A DNA stretch of 64,000 bases from Caldicoprobacter oshimai DSM 21659 (GTDB lineage Bacteria > Bacillota > Clostridia > Caldicoprobacterales > Caldicoprobacteraceae), in contig JAGB01000002.1 in the NCBI GenBank assembly GCA_000526435.1, positions 744,001 through 808,000 on the forward strand, given 5' to 3'. Under the pieces are notes generated by a model. The model had not been told where the DNA came from. It made no database searches and saw nothing but the letters and a program-made list of their open reading frames with translations. Below are positions 7,789 through 16,362 of this stretch, piece by piece. Position numbers and translations under genes: made by a program. Each line of letters begins with the position of its first letter. The stretch's first letter is position 1.

Positions 7789-9003
7789 TCAGTCCAAAAC
7801 CTTTCCATATATACCCCCGCCTCCATGAGCTATGGCCAGGCGTCCCTCGCGCCCTTTTACTATCAGGTCCACAATGGACTGTGGGACCACCTTGGCCAGG
7901 TCCTCCGGCTCAACCCTGTGCAGGATGTTCATCTCGGTACCAAAGGCATCAAGAAGCCTGTCTATGGTCTTTGGCCCCACCCCGGGCAAAAAATTAAGAG
8001 GCACCTGATAATGATAGGGTGGACGTTTGGCACTCGAGGCTTTTTTAGCAAACTGCTCCTTCATATCAGCCGGACTCTCATCGCGATCCTTGATAACCTC
8101 TATTCGGTCTCTGACGCCCACCACTACTCTATGCCCAGGGTCATTGGGGCACTTGAGCACGGGCGGCGGCAGCTCGGTAATCTCCTTACACTGCAAGCAA
8201 AAGGTCCTGTGGTACTTCCCCAGCTTGGGGTCAAGGCCATAATTCGCCACAATTCCTCTGCTGTCCTGCCCTTTTAGCGCCTTCAACACCTCCTCATAGT
8301 TCAAAGCAGCAAGCCTCATGACGTTGTACTCCCTGCCCATCTTGATCAGCGAATGGGCATCCGAATTACTGGTAAAGGCCTTCCCGTCCAGCTCAGAAAG
8401 CAAACTGGCCATGTAGGTATCGGCGCTGAGCCCCAGCTCTATGGCAGGAATTTTGGCAAAGGAGTCCTCATCAAAAACAGTGTGCAGGCTATGAGTGCAG
8501 TTGCCGTAAAAGCTCTTGTAGGGCGTAAAGGCATGGGCCGGCATATAAAACCCGCCCAGCGAATCCGCTATATGGAAAAGCTGCTGCCCCGAAAGCCTGC
8601 TCATAGTGGAATTCTCTGCCAGATTGGGCATGTAGTCCTCCATTATGTGCGAAAACTCCTTGACCTGCGAAAAGTAGGGAAAAAACACCACAGAATGGGC
8701 ATGGCAGCCCCCTTTTTCCCGGGTTTCAATCTCAGAGCCCAGAAGTATGACCAGGTCATCCCGGTATATCATGCCTCCCTCAGGCAGTTCCTCCAGCTCG
8801 CCTTTTTTGAGGAGGTATTCTATATCTTTTATAATCCAGGGTGAGACACAGTCCACCACTCCTATGACATTTATACCCTTGCGGTAGCGAGCCTCATATG
8901 CGATATTTGCAAAGGTCAGGTCATTGGCGGTACCGCGCTTGACTACTTTCCCATCCGAAGACCTTCCGATATGGACATGCAAATCCACAAAGTACTCCTT
9001 CAT
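7789..9003 (-). CDS. PHP-domain endonuclease Q-like DNA repair protein
   Basis: A 404-residue protein of the EndoQ/TIGR00375 group. The N-terminal PHP metal-dependent phosphoesterase domain has DLHVHIG at residues 7-13, EIETREKGGCHAH near 92-104, and NSDAH near 217-221. A zinc-finger-like segment follows (FCLQC...CPNDPGH, about 274-300), then a helix-hairpin-helix-like region (FLPGVGPKTIDRLL, about 345-358). Archaeal EndoQ cleaves DNA at deaminated and abasic bases; the same role here is inferred. First gene of a three-gene repair operon, 38 bases upstream of the nucleosidase gene. An AGGAG site lies 11 bases before the ATG. Confidence 0.82.
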   Translation of the reverse strand: MKEYFVDLHVHIGRSSDGKVVKRGTANDLTFANIAYEARYRKGINVIGVVDCVSPWIIKDIEYLLKKGELEELPEGGMIYRDDLVILLGSEIETREKGGCHAHSVVFFPYFSQVKEFSHIMEDYMPNLAENSTMSRLSGQQLFHIADSLGGFYMPAHAFTPYKSFYGNCTHSLHTVFDEDSFAKIPAIELGLSADTYMASLLSELDGKAFTSNSDAHSLIKMGREYNVMRLAALNYEEVLKALKGQDSRGIVANYGLDPKLGKYHRTFCLQCKEITELPPPVLKCPNDPGHRVVVGVRDRIEVIKDRDESPADMKEQFAKKASSAKRPPYHYQVPLNFLPGVGPKTIDRLLDAFGTEMNILHRVEPEDLAKVVPQSIVDLIVKGREGRLAIAHGGGGIYGKVLD

Positions 9004-9410
9004 AACTGCTGCTACTCCTTTTAGTATGCAGATACTTTCAATTACTTTTATCGTATGGAGCTCTTTGATACTTATATAGCGCTGTTTAAAAAATTTTTAT
9101 AGATGTTTCCTGTGAACTTTTTTATTTTTTATAGTATTCCTTTTTCATAGTATTCTTTATGGAAGTTGTTTGGATTATTTGCCCATGCTTACCAACTATT
9201 ATATAAATTCATCCCTTTATAATTCGTACTTTGGATTTCCTAAAAATAGTTAAAAGGAATTTTATGGGATCACACAGGCACAATGCGGCAAAATATATGC
9301 CGGCATACACCCCGCATAAGAAATCAGGTTTTGCCCAGCACCACAAACCATAAAAGCATAGTATTTGTCAAACGCCAAAACGCATCCTATCACAAATCCC
9401 TTATAAAAGA
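9004..9410. other. Intergenic region, no gene recognised
   Basis: AT-rich stretch between the cyclase-family gene and the EndoQ operon. I see only a short tandem repeat of ATAGTATTC at 9131-9139 and 9147-9155 and no convincing promoter, terminator or RNA. Confidence 0.5.
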
Positions 9411-10043
9411 TCAATCCTCAACGCCCAGTACCGCCCTTACTGGCGCTCCGTCCGCCCCTGCAATCTTCATGGGCAGGCATATCAAATAGTACATTCCTGG
9501 CTGCACGCCAGACAGGTCGATTCCTTCAAGGGCTACTGTGTCATTGCGCCCCAGAAATACGGTATGTATATCCTTTGTATCGCCGTAGGCGCCTATCGAG
9601 AAATAGTCCAGGCCGAGGAGCCTTACGCCCTGCTCGAGCAGCCACTGACCTGCCTCTGCCGACAGTCCAACATAATCCCTGTGAAACTCCCTGTCATTGA
9701 TTATTCGCGAGTTGGTGGTCTTGATGAGCAGCCTCTTGACTCCCGGCACCACAAGCTTTTTAAGGGCTTCAAGGTCTACATATACGCCCCTTGCTGGTAC
9801 CTCCACCACCTGACAGGGCCCAATGAGCAGATTCAAATCCAACTCATCAACCTTTTTGCCATCGGGTATGAAATGATAGGGAGCATCCAGATGAGTTCCA
9901 AAATGGACACTGCATTCAATGGTGGATACATTGGCATTGGAACCTTTGCCTATCTCGCGAGTTACACGACGGGTAAACGGGGTATCGCCCGGCCAACTAG
10001 GGCGACCTTCCTCCATGGGCAGGGTTATGTCTATCCACTTCAT
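9411..10043 (-). CDS. Cyclase-family (kynurenine formamidase-like) metal hydrolase
   Basis: A 210-residue member of the cyclase / arylformamidase-like superfamily. The metal-binding signature HFGTHLDAPYHF is at about residues 47-58, and a second conserved block, LLGLDYFSIG, is near 139-148. Family members hydrolyse amide or lactone bonds, as in kynurenine formamidase or isatin hydrolase; no tryptophan-catabolic gene is nearby, so the substrate is open. It starts one base after the stop of the DUF1232 gene, with a GGAGGGAGGAG ribosome site inside that gene's end, indicating coupled expression. Confidence 0.8.
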   Translation of the reverse strand: MKWIDITLPMEEGRPSWPGDTPFTRRVTREIGKGSNANVSTIECSVHFGTHLDAPYHFIPDGKKVDELDLNLLIGPCQVVEVPARGVYVDLEALKKLVVPGVKRLLIKTTNSRIINDREFHRDYVGLSAEAGQWLLEQGVRLLGLDYFSIGAYGDTKDIHTVFLGRNDTVALEGIDLSGVQPGMYYLICLPMKIAGADGAPVRAVLGVED

Positions 10044-10044
10044 G

Positions 10045-10371
10045 CTAATCTCCTCCCTCCTTTAAAACTTTTTCATCTTTAAATAAGTCACCGGCTTGAC
10101 TTCGGCACTCAGCCATAATTTCAGCTGGTATAAGCTTTATCGCCATCAGTATGCTTAAAGGCAATATTATAAGATCGTCTAAGTAGCCCAACACAGGGAT
10201 AAAGTCTGGAATAAGGTCAACAGGGCTTAAAGCATAGGCAACCACAGCTGTGACAACAGCCTTTACATACCAGGGAACATCTTTTCTCTTACATGCAAGG
10301 TAGAGCGCCGCAACCTCTTTTTTCAACTCTTTAGATCGCTTTTTTAGGGTGTTGGCAATTTTTTTCAACAT
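10045..10371 (-). CDS. DUF1232 (YkvA-like) membrane protein
   Basis: A 108-residue protein with a basic amphipathic N-terminus (MLKKIANTLKKRSKELKKE) and the conserved DUF1232 segment ALSPVDLIPDFIPVLGYLDD at about 47-66, followed by a hydrophobic helix (LIILPLSILMAIKLIP). Function of the family is unknown; B. subtilis YkvA is the best-known example. It lies 1 base upstream of the cyclase-family gene in the same operon. Confidence 0.85.
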   Translation of the reverse strand: MLKKIANTLKKRSKELKKEVAALYLACKRKDVPWYVKAVVTAVVAYALSPVDLIPDFIPVLGYLDDLIILPLSILMAIKLIPAEIMAECRSQAGDLFKDEKVLKEGGD

Positions 10372-10531
10372 AATAAAACACCGGCCTCGTATACTTCATC
10401 AGTATTACACTGCTTTAATTGTGTGGCCTGAAACCTTAACTATGACCATAGCAGATTATGAATTCTCTGTCAATCACATTTTTATCTCTATATACGCCTT
10501 CCACAATGCAGTACCAAAAACAACGAGTCAA

Positions 10532-10561
10532 AAAAGGATGGGGTAAAAACCCCATCCTTTT
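10532..10561 (-). terminator. Intrinsic terminator of ileS
   Basis: Perfect 13-bp stem (arms 10532-10544 and 10549-10561) with a 4-base loop and trailing T residues on the minus strand, 9 bases past the ileS stop codon. Confidence 0.92.
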
Positions 10562-10570
10562 AAATCTCCC

Positions 10571-13500
10571 CTACTTCTTCACAACAGTAAACGTTACCCT
10601 TTCATCGTTTATGTTCCATTCCTTGGTGTACCCCTCGGCGCTTCCTTCGAGTATCTCCTGAGCCAGGACCTCCTCGGCTATTGCCTCCTTGTTGCGCTCA
10701 ATTATTCCGGCAATCCTGTCGTTGTCGCGATAATACAGGGCAATCCTGTCGGTTACCTCAAACCCGGCTTCCTTTCTCATATTCTGCACCTTGCTGACGA
10801 TCTCGCGTACAAACCCTTCTTCAATCAGCTCGGGCGTAAGGTTGGTGTCAAGAGCCACCGTTATATCGTGCTCGCTCTCCACCACAAAGCCCTCCATGTG
10901 CCCTGTCTCGATCAGCACGTCATCCCTGGTGAGTTCCACCGTCGTGCCGTCCACCGTCAGCACAAGCGGCCTGCCGTTCTCGAAGTCCTCCAGCGCCTTC
11001 TTGCCATCCACCGCCTTTAACGCCTCTGAAATCTTGGGCACCAGCCTACCGTATTTGGGCCCCACGGTCTTAAGCTGCGGCTTGATGGTCACAACAGTGA
11101 ATCTATCGATATCATCGGTTAACACCACTTCTTTGACGTTGAGCTCATCCTTGACCAGCTCGATAAAGCTCTCGGGCAGATCACAGTTCAGCTTTGCATA
11201 GAGCGCCTTAAGCGGCTGGCGTACCTTCACGCTGGCTGCATTGCGGCAGGCACGCCCCAGGCTCACCAGCTTGAGCACCATGTCCATGTTCTGCTCCAGT
11301 TCTTTGTCGATCCATTTGGGGTCAGACTGCGGGTAATCGCACAGGTGCACGCTCTCGGGAGCGTCGCTTCGCACGCTCTTTACCAGGTTGCAATATATCT
11401 CCTCTGTAATGAAGGGCACAAAAGGCGCCGCCAATTTAGCCAGCTCTACCAACACAGTGTACAAAGTCATATACGCATTTATCTTGTCCTGCGGCATACC
11501 TTTTTGCCAGAAGCGCTCACGGCTCCTCCTGACATACCAGTTGCTCAGGTCATCCACAAAATCCTGTATGGCCCTTGCGGCCTCGGTGATGCGGTAGTTG
11601 CTCAAGTTGCCATCCACCACGGCTATAAGCGAGTGCAGCCTGGACAGTATCCACCTGTCCATCACCGACAACTTATCGTATTCCAGCGCATACTTGGTGG
11701 GATCAAACTGGTCGATGTTAGCATACAGCACGAAGAATGCATACGTGTTCCACAGGGTCCCCATGAACTTCCTCTGCGCCTCGCTTACGGCTTCCTCCGA
11801 GAAGCGGCTGGGCAGCCACGGCGCGCTGCTTATATAGAAGTACCATCGTACCGCATCGGCCCCCTGGCGATCAAGCACCACCCACGGATCCACCACATTG
11901 CCCTTGTGCTTGCTCATCTTCTGCCCGTCTTTATCCAGCACCAGGCCAAGCACAATCACGTTCTTATATGCCGGCTGGTCGAACAGCAGCGTGGAAATTG
12001 CCAGCAGGGTATAGAACCACCCTCGAGTCTGGTCAATGGCTTCGCTTATGAAGTCGGCAGGGAAGTTTTCCTTGAAAAGTTCCTGGTTCTCAAAAGGATA
12101 ATGCCACTGGGCAAAGGGCATAGACCCCGAATCAAACCAGCAGTCTATGACCTCAGGCACCCTCTTCATCCTGTCATTGCCGCACACAGGACACTTCAAG
12201 AACACGCGGTCAATATATGGCTTGTGAAGCTCAATATCATCAGGTACATCCTTGCCCATCTCCTTAAGCTCGGCTATGCTGCCCACCACATGGCGGTAAC
12301 CGCACTCACACTCCCATATGGGCAGCGGGGTACCCCAGTATCGCTCGCGACTCAAACCCCAGTCAACCACGTTCTCCAGGAAATTGCCAAACCGGCCATC
12401 CCTTATGTGCTCTGGCAACCAGTTAATCTGGCGGTTGTTCTTGAGCAGCTGCTCCTTTACTGCCGTCATCTTGATAAACCAGGTGTCCCTAGCATAGTAC
12501 AGCAGAGGGGTATCACACCGCCAGCAGAAAGGATAGGAGTGCTCATACTCCATCACGGCGTATACCAGGTTTCTCTGCTCCAGGTGCTTTATTATCCCAG
12601 GGTCGGCGTCCTTGACAAACATTCCCTTCCACGGTTTGACGGCATCCACAAACTTGCCTTCAGAGTCCACCAGCTGAACAAAAGGCAGGTCGTACTGCTT
12701 ACCCACCTTGGCGTCATCTTCGCCGAAAGCAGGAGCGGTATGCACGATGCCGGTACCCTCGGTCAGCGTTACAAAATCGTCGGCCACGACGTAATAGGCC
12801 TTTTTGTCCACCTTGACGAAGTCAAACAGCGGCTCGTATTCCATGCCCACCAGATCTATACCCTTCATGCGCTCCAGCATTTCATACTCCTCTTTGAGCA
12901 CAGTGGGAGCCAGCGCCTCGGCCAGGATGTATATCTCGTCCCCGCACTTGACCTTAACATAGGTTTCGTTGCCGTTGACGGTAAGCGCCACGTTGGATGG
13001 AAGCGTCCATGGGGTGGTCGTCCATGCCATGAGGAAAGTATTATCCTGACCCTTCACCTTAAATTTTACGTAAATGGATGGGTCTTTGACCTCCTTGTAA
13101 CCTTGGGCTACTTCATGGCTGGATAGCGAAGTGCCGCAGCGCGGGCAATAGGGTACCACCTTGTGCCCCTTGTACAGCAGCCCTTTCTCCCATATCTTTT
13201 TAAGGGCCCACCACACCGACTCGATGTATTCATTGTAATAAGTGACGTAAGGATTCTCCATGTCGGCCCAGTAGGCAACCCTTTCGCTCATCTTCTCCCA
13301 TTCCTGCTTGTATTTCCACACGCTCTGCTTGCACCTGTTGATAAACGGCTCAATACCGTACTTCTCGATCTCGGGCTTGCCGTTTATACCCAGCTCCTTC
13401 TCCACCTCAAGCTCCACCGGCAAGCCATGGGTATCCCATCCTGCCTTGCGCAGCACCTTATACCCCTTCATGGTCTTATACCGGGGGATGATATCCTTTA

Positions 13501-13690
13501 TCACGCGGGTCAATATGTGCCCTATGTGAGGTTTACCATTTGCAGTAGGAGGCCCATCATAAAACGTAAAGGTAGGCCCTCCTTCACGGAGCTTTATGCT
13601 CTTTTCAAATATGCGGTTCTGCTTCCAGAATTCCAGTATTTTCTGTTCTCTTTGTGCAAAATCCAGGCTGGTTGAAACCTTCTGATACAT
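10571..13690 (-). CDS. ileS: Isoleucyl-tRNA synthetase
   Basis: Charges tRNA-Ile; class I synthetase of 1039 residues. HIGH motif at residues 55-58 (GKPHIGHI), KMSK motif near residue 600 (KMSKHKGN), an editing domain between them, and a C-terminal anticodon-binding region. Cysteine pairs CECGYRH and CPVCGN lie in the middle. The GWDTHGLPVE block, KMSKHKGN loop and total length fit the eukaryote-like IleRS type, whose members are often naturally mupirocin resistant (known of the family, not tested here). GGAGGGGACGGT precedes the ATG. Expression is controlled by an upstream Ile-specific T-box leader and it ends in its own terminator. Confidence 0.97.
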   Translation of the reverse strand: MYQKVSTSLDFAQREQKILEFWKQNRIFEKSIKLREGGPTFTFYDGPPTANGKPHIGHILTRVIKDIIPRYKTMKGYKVLRKAGWDTHGLPVELEVEKELGINGKPEIEKYGIEPFINRCKQSVWKYKQEWEKMSERVAYWADMENPYVTYYNEYIESVWWALKKIWEKGLLYKGHKVVPYCPRCGTSLSSHEVAQGYKEVKDPSIYVKFKVKGQDNTFLMAWTTTPWTLPSNVALTVNGNETYVKVKCGDEIYILAEALAPTVLKEEYEMLERMKGIDLVGMEYEPLFDFVKVDKKAYYVVADDFVTLTEGTGIVHTAPAFGEDDAKVGKQYDLPFVQLVDSEGKFVDAVKPWKGMFVKDADPGIIKHLEQRNLVYAVMEYEHSYPFCWRCDTPLLYYARDTWFIKMTAVKEQLLKNNRQINWLPEHIRDGRFGNFLENVVDWGLSRERYWGTPLPIWECECGYRHVVGSIAELKEMGKDVPDDIELHKPYIDRVFLKCPVCGNDRMKRVPEVIDCWFDSGSMPFAQWHYPFENQELFKENFPADFISEAIDQTRGWFYTLLAISTLLFDQPAYKNVIVLGLVLDKDGQKMSKHKGNVVDPWVVLDRQGADAVRWYFYISSAPWLPSRFSEEAVSEAQRKFMGTLWNTYAFFVLYANIDQFDPTKYALEYDKLSVMDRWILSRLHSLIAVVDGNLSNYRITEAARAIQDFVDDLSNWYVRRSRERFWQKGMPQDKINAYMTLYTVLVELAKLAAPFVPFITEEIYCNLVKSVRSDAPESVHLCDYPQSDPKWIDKELEQNMDMVLKLVSLGRACRNAASVKVRQPLKALYAKLNCDLPESFIELVKDELNVKEVVLTDDIDRFTVVTIKPQLKTVGPKYGRLVPKISEALKAVDGKKALEDFENGRPLVLTVDGTTVELTRDDVLIETGHMEGFVVESEHDITVALDTNLTPELIEEGFVREIVSKVQNMRKEAGFEVTDRIALYYRDNDRIAGIIERNKEAIAEEVLAQEILEGSAEGYTKEWNINDERVTFTVVKK

Positions 13691-13875
13691 ACCGTCCCCT
13701 CCATCAGCTCAATATAGTCTCGCATTCAGAATTCACACGCTTTTAATACAGCATTTTCATAAAGTCCAGCTTTAACCCAAATACTTCTTGGGTCACAAAG
13801 CACAACTTCCTCACGTTTAGAAAATTTACGCCCAGTTCCGCTTGAAAACACAGAGGATATAAGAAGATTTTTGCT

Positions 13876-14217
13876 TAAAAATAAAAGCCTTTCATCCATC
13901 ATCAGGACGAAAGGCTTGGCTTCCGCGGTACCACCTGATTTGGCGCACGGCATACATGCACCCTCTTATACGCATACAGGGACTACCCTATATGCTCCCT
14001 CTGTAACGGTAGGGCCCCGTCCCAGCCTACTCACGTGCCGCCGCATGGCAACACTTTTCGGCCGGCCGTTCCGGGGTGATATTCAGTACCTCTGTTGTGG
14101 GTTGGGCTCGCACCATCCCCAACTCGCTGTGCCATCAAAGGTACCTACTTCTCCCCTTCATCACGTTTGGCTTCAAGATATATCATCCGTACAGCTTGCT
14201 GTTCCAAATTCCCGTTT
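13876..14217 (-). promoter_or_regulatory. T-box leader (tRNA-Ile sensing) of ileS
   Basis: On the minus strand the conserved T-box core AGGTGGTACCGCGG is at 13924-13937. Stem I carries AGTA-like and GGTGCGAGCC distal-loop segments, and the specifier loop GAATATCACC presents ATC (14080-14078), an isoleucine codon. A terminator stem (arms 13905-13917 and 13885-13897) with a T-rich tail follows. Uncharged tRNA-Ile would stabilise the antiterminator and allow ileS transcription. About 185 further bases of untranslated leader precede the ileS ATG. Confidence 0.92.
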
Positions 14218-14223
14218 GCAAGT

Positions 14224-14252
14224 ATTATAATCAAAATATGGTCGTTTGTAAA
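14224..14252 (-). promoter_or_regulatory. Promoter of the ileS T-box leader
   Basis: -35 TTTACA (14247-14252), 17-base spacer, -10 TATAAT (14224-14229), minus strand, directly upstream of the T-box stem I and downstream of the aspartokinase stop. Confidence 0.8.
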
Positions 14253-14269
14253 GGCCTGGCTGCAACTTT

Positions 14270-15589
14270 TCATTTGCAACTATCCACAAAAGCGTAGTAG
14301 ATGGCCCTGACCGCCCTTTCCATGTCCTCATTCTCAACCCCTACGATTATGTTGATCTCGCTGGACCCCTGGTCAATCATCCGAACGTTTATGCCCTCGT
14401 TGCCCAGCGCCGTAAACAGCTTTGCCGCTATGCCGGGGGTACGAGCCATACCGCGGCCTACGGTAGCAATTAGCGCCATGTTGGAGTGAACTTCTACCGA
14501 ATCGGGGTTGAGCTGTGCTTTGATCTCCTCAATCACCTTTTCAAGCTTGCCATCCAGCTGGGAATCGGCAATCACCACGGATATGGTATCTATGCCCGAC
14601 GGCATGTGTTCAAAGGAAATACCGTTGGCTTCCAGGATGGAAAGTAGGCGCCGCCCAAACCCCAGCTCCACGTGCATCAGCGTCTTCTCGATGGCGATCA
14701 CCGTAAACCCTTTTCGTCCGGCTACCCCCGTTATACCCCCTGTGCACGTAACCGGCTCAGCCTCGTTTACTATTATCGTTCCCGGCTCATCGGGAGCATT
14801 GGTGTTCTTTATGTGTACCGGGATGCCGGCCTTTTTGACCGGAAATATCGAATCCTCGTGAAGCACGCTGGCTCCCATATAGGCCAGCTCTCGCAGCTCA
14901 CGATAGGTGATCTTGCGAATGGGTTTAGGATTTTCCACTATGCGCGGGTCGGCCATCAAAAATCCCGAAACGTCGGTCCAGTTTTCGTATACCTCGGCAT
15001 TTACACCCCGCGCTATTATAGCACCGCTGATGTCAGAGCCTCCACGGGGAAAGGTCTTTATCTCGCCGTTTGGCATCGAACCGTAAAACCCGGGGATGAC
15101 AGCCCGCTCATGGTGGCTGAGGCGTCTAGCTACAGCCTCGTTAGTGCGTTCGCTGTCAAATACGCCATTTTGATCAAAGAATATTATCTCTGCGGCATCG
15201 ATAAAGTCATATCCCAGCAGCTCTGCCAGGATAAGACCGTTCAAATACTCGCCGCGGCTTGCAACATAGTCAGCAGAAGCTCCAGCTGCAATCCTCTCCT
15301 TGATATCCCTCAGCAACGGCTCAAAATCCAGATCGAGGTTTAGCCCCTTGATTATATCCCTGTAACGCTGCGCTATAACCTCAAATACGTCCCCGAATTC
15401 CTGACCCTGACTAGCCTTTTTATGGCAGGCATATAAAAGGTCGGTTACTTTGGTATCTCCGCTGTGGCATTTTCCAGGCGCCGACACAACCACATATCGC
15501 CTCCGCGGATCGCTCAATACTATATTCTGCACCTTTCGAAATTGCTGGGCATTTGCAAGGGACGTCCCCCCGAATTTTGCAACTATCAC
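14270..15589 (-). CDS. Aspartate kinase
   Basis: Phosphorylates aspartate, the first step to Lys, Met, Thr and Ile. The kinase domain begins VIVAKFGGTSLA and includes GEYLNG and RGGSDISGA; two ACT regulatory domains occupy about the last 140 residues (VIAIEKTLMH, NVRMIDQGSSEINI). The frame is open further upstream to 15676, but those residues are hydrophobic, non-conserved and overlap the promoter. A GTG at 15589 gives the expected N-terminus and has AAGGA 7 bases before it, giving about 439 residues. It is a monofunctional aspartokinase of the longer LysC/ThrA-like type; which feedback amino acid applies cannot be told. Confidence 0.93.
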   Translation of the reverse strand: MIVAKFGGTSLANAQQFRKVQNIVLSDPRRRYVVVSAPGKCHSGDTKVTDLLYACHKKASQGQEFGDVFEVIAQRYRDIIKGLNLDLDFEPLLRDIKERIAAGASADYVASRGEYLNGLILAELLGYDFIDAAEIIFFDQNGVFDSERTNEAVARRLSHHERAVIPGFYGSMPNGEIKTFPRGGSDISGAIIARGVNAEVYENWTDVSGFLMADPRIVENPKPIRKITYRELRELAYMGASVLHEDSIFPVKKAGIPVHIKNTNAPDEPGTIIVNEAEPVTCTGGITGVAGRKGFTVIAIEKTLMHVELGFGRRLLSILEANGISFEHMPSGIDTISVVIADSQLDGKLEKVIEEIKAQLNPDSVEVHSNMALIATVGRGMARTPGIAAKLFTALGNEGINVRMIDQGSSEINIIVGVENEDMERAVRAIYYAFVDSCK

Positions 15590-15632
15590 TCCCACTTCCT
15601 TCAATCCTCCCAACGCTAGAATAACAAGGATT

Positions 15633-15661
15633 ATTATAGAATTATGCAATATAAAAGTCAA
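15633..15661 (-). promoter_or_regulatory. Promoter of the aspartate kinase gene
   Basis: -35 TTGACT (15656-15661), 17-base spacer, -10 TATAAT (15633-15638), minus strand. The predicted transcript starts about 37 bases before the GTG start at 15589, which supports that start over the upstream ATG. Confidence 0.82.
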
Positions 15662-15977
15662 GTGTGACTGATACATTCAATCCATGCACTATTCAAAATT
15701 TTGCAATTTTTAAAACTGCGTTTTTCATATTTGTAGAACCCGCTCAAGCCACAATTAGTGGAACATTTGGACAGGCCATAACAATCAAATTGCATCGCCG
15801 GCCTTACTTGAAACACCTGGCTGCACATCCTGCATTTTAAGCCTCATAAAAGATCGACCAGTAAAACCCCTTCATCGCCGCATTGAATTGGCCGTATGGC
15901 ACATTAAACCATATGACCTTTCACCATCTCACCCGCTCCCTCTTATATATGGAAAACACCGCAGAACAAAAAGAAAG
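15662..15977. other. Intergenic region, nothing recognised
   Basis: Stretch between the aspartokinase promoter and the terminator of the cysteine-rich protein gene. No RNA motif, repeat or supported ORF was seen. Confidence 0.45.
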
Positions 15978-15978
15978 C

Positions 15979-16018
15979 AAAAAAAGCAGCCCCTGTGGAA
16001 ATCCCCTCAGGGGCTGCT
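15979..16018 (-). terminator. Intrinsic terminator after the cysteine-rich small protein
   Basis: Perfect 11-bp stem AGCAGCCCCTG / CAGGGGCTGCT (arms 16008-16018 and 15985-15995) followed by seven T on the minus strand, 9 bases after the stop. Confidence 0.93.
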
Positions 16019-16026
16019 CAAGGCCA

Positions 16027-16287
16027 TCACCACCTGGGCTGATAGGGATAAGGGCACCGCGCACCGGCCAGCTTGGCTTTAATCTGTACTATGCAGCCGC
16101 ACAGCCTGCAAGTGGTGCCATACTCCAAATACTGACACTGTCTACAAATCTCAAGCCTGCCGTGATACTCCTCCTGGGTTACCAGCTTGACGTTCCTCAC
16201 CTTGAGCGTTTCGCCAAATATCTTCTCTATCTCCTCCTGTGAAAGCCTGACGGTAGCGCTGCACCCCTTGCATTCGCCGTTTTCCAT
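16027..16287 (-). CDS. Small cysteine-rich (zinc-ribbon-like) protein
   Basis: An 86-residue protein starting MENGECKGCSATVRLS, with cysteine pairs CKGC, CRQC and CRLCGC plus a further Cys near the end, enough for two zinc sites. It resembles small clostridial DUF6171-type proteins; function unknown. An upstream in-frame ATG at 16338 would add 17 residues, but AGAGGTG lies about 8 bases before 16287. It follows the arabinofuranosidase gene by 75 bases on the same strand and ends in a strong terminator, so it may be co-transcribed with it. Confidence 0.65.
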   Translation of the reverse strand: MENGECKGCSATVRLSQEEIEKIFGETLKVRNVKLVTQEEYHGRLEICRQCQYLEYGTTCRLCGCIVQIKAKLAGARCPYPYQPRW

Positions 16288-16362
16288 GACATTGCACCTC
16301 TTGAGAATACTTAATTTACAAAAACATGCTATGAGCAATACCTTTCCTTAGGCTACATCTTT

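Noticed and set aside
9014-9028. SigG-type sporulation promoter before the EndoQ-like gene
   Set aside because: A CATACTA -10-like match exists, but it is too close to the start codon to leave the ribosome site in the transcript.
11345-13126. Long open frame of 593 codons on the plus strand opposite ileS
   Set aside because: Fully antisense to a certain ileS gene, no ribosome site or recognisable domain; a by-product of GC-rich codon usage.
11588-13675. Other plus-strand ORFs opposite ileS
   Set aside because: All overlap ileS codons and show no independent coding signals.
13726-13953. 75-codon minus-strand ORF in the ileS leader
   Set aside because: It runs through the T-box core and terminator, which are conserved RNA elements; no ribosome site.
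15590-15676. N-terminal extension of aspartokinase to an upstream ATG
   Set aside because: Overlaps the promoter, is hydrophobic and non-conserved, and lacks a ribosome site; GTG at 15589 fits the family start.
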